A stretch of 6,880 bases of DNA, taken from the NCBI GenBank assembly GCA_016285335.1, contig JAEEQO010000160.1, positions 1-6,880 on the forward strand, in the 5' to 3' direction. The translations under genes and the position numbers were made by a program. Below are positions 6,626 to 6,880 of this stretch, piece after piece. This stretch comes from Victivallales bacterium. GTDB taxonomy: Bacteria; Verrucomicrobiota; Lentisphaeria; Victivallales; UBA1829. A model generated the notes under the pieces. It was not told the origin of the DNA. It saw only the letters and a program-made list of their open reading frames with translations, and ran no database searches. Every line of letters begins with the position of its first letter. Position 1 is the stretch's first letter.

Positions 6626-6880
6626 CAGCTCTTCACCCCGAAAAACAGTTTTCCGTTCCAGCGTGTGCCGGTGATCGCCCGAGCAACCGCCGACAGCGAT
6701 TTATATGCATGCCCATCATAAAGATACTTGCCCTGCGGGCTGACGGACACGCTGTATTCCTTGCCCTTCCAAATCCGGATCAGCCTCGTTCCCGCGACCT
6801 TGGCGGCACGTTTCTTCTTTCCGTACTGGAGGTTGGCCAGCGGGTCTTTGTCCGCAATGGCGTTCAGGCGTTCCATGTCG
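6625..6880 (-). CDS. DUF2924-family protein (5' end missing)
   Basis: The visible C-terminal part of about 85 residues includes an ATG at 6876, but the frame is open to the window edge and the residue before that Met (Asp) is in frame. Family members are usually about 130-160 residues, so the true start probably lies outside. After a Lys-rich hinge (GKKKRAAKV), it has GTRLIRIWKGKEY, then Y-x-G-x-x-Y-K-S-L-S-A-V-A-R-A-I-T-G-T-R-W-N-G and F-F-G-V at the end. This 'SLSAIAxxITGTRWNGPxFFG' end is the hallmark of DUF2924. The function is unknown. The family is repeatedly encoded beside serine recombinases, and the basic charge suggests a DNA-binding accessory. The stop TGA shares a base with the recombinase ATG, which suggests translational coupling. 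Confidence 0.88.
   Translation of the reverse strand, partial: DMERLNAIADKDPLANLQYGKKKRAAKVAGTRLIRIWKGKEYSVSVSPQGKYLYDGHAYKSLSAVARAITGTRWNGKLFFGVKS

Noticed and set aside
4880..6880. Recombinase acting as a phase-variation switch for the neighbouring adhesin
   Set aside because: I see no inverted repeats, no invertible promoter and no silent cassettes in the window; the adhesin's 5' end and promoter are kilobases away. Adjacency alone is not evidence.

Overview
The window holds two blocks that face each other. The left 70% (about 4.9 kb, + strand) is the 3' part of one very large gene for a repetitive, secreted, adhesin-like protein. The right 30% (- strand) is a tightly packed three-gene recombinase cassette: a DUF2924-type small protein (cut by the right edge), a serine site-specific recombinase, and a small helix-turn-helix (HTH) protein. 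The blocks converge on a short intergenic gap that contains a hairpin.

Organism: the DNA is GC-rich, with strong third-position G/C bias and Shine-Dalgarno-type translation starts, so it is bacterial. The mix of AIDA-type Ser-Gly-Gly repeats with no autotransporter barrel, plus a DUF2924/recombinase/HTH cassette, recalls host-associated Lentisphaerota (Victivallis-like). That is recalled resemblance, not proof. DUF2924/recombinase pairs also occur widely in Alphaproteobacteria.

Adhesin layout (residues numbered from the first full codon at base 2): a partial AIDA-like stretch (1-61); an 'FDLT' beta domain A1 (62-158); a 'GYDAF' domain B1 (163-270); A2 (271-373); about twenty AIDA-like repeats of roughly 19 residues (394-786), which include an 80-residue super-repeat present twice; A3 (790-891); B2 (895-977); a linker (978-1076); three copies of a 150-180 residue C module (1077-1566); and a 59-residue acidic, Ala/Leu/Ser-rich tail. 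No membrane anchor or beta-barrel is visible at the C-terminus, so the secretion route is an open question.

Recombinase cassette: stop and start codons overlap at both junctions (TGATG, then a 17-base overlap with an AGGAGGT ribosome site inside the upstream gene). The three proteins are therefore probably made together from one transcript that begins beyond the right edge. The recombinase has the catalytic N-terminal domain, the recombinase domain and a four-cysteine zinc ribbon. Its partners are small and of unknown function. No attachment site, phage structural gene, RNA gene or CRISPR array is visible.
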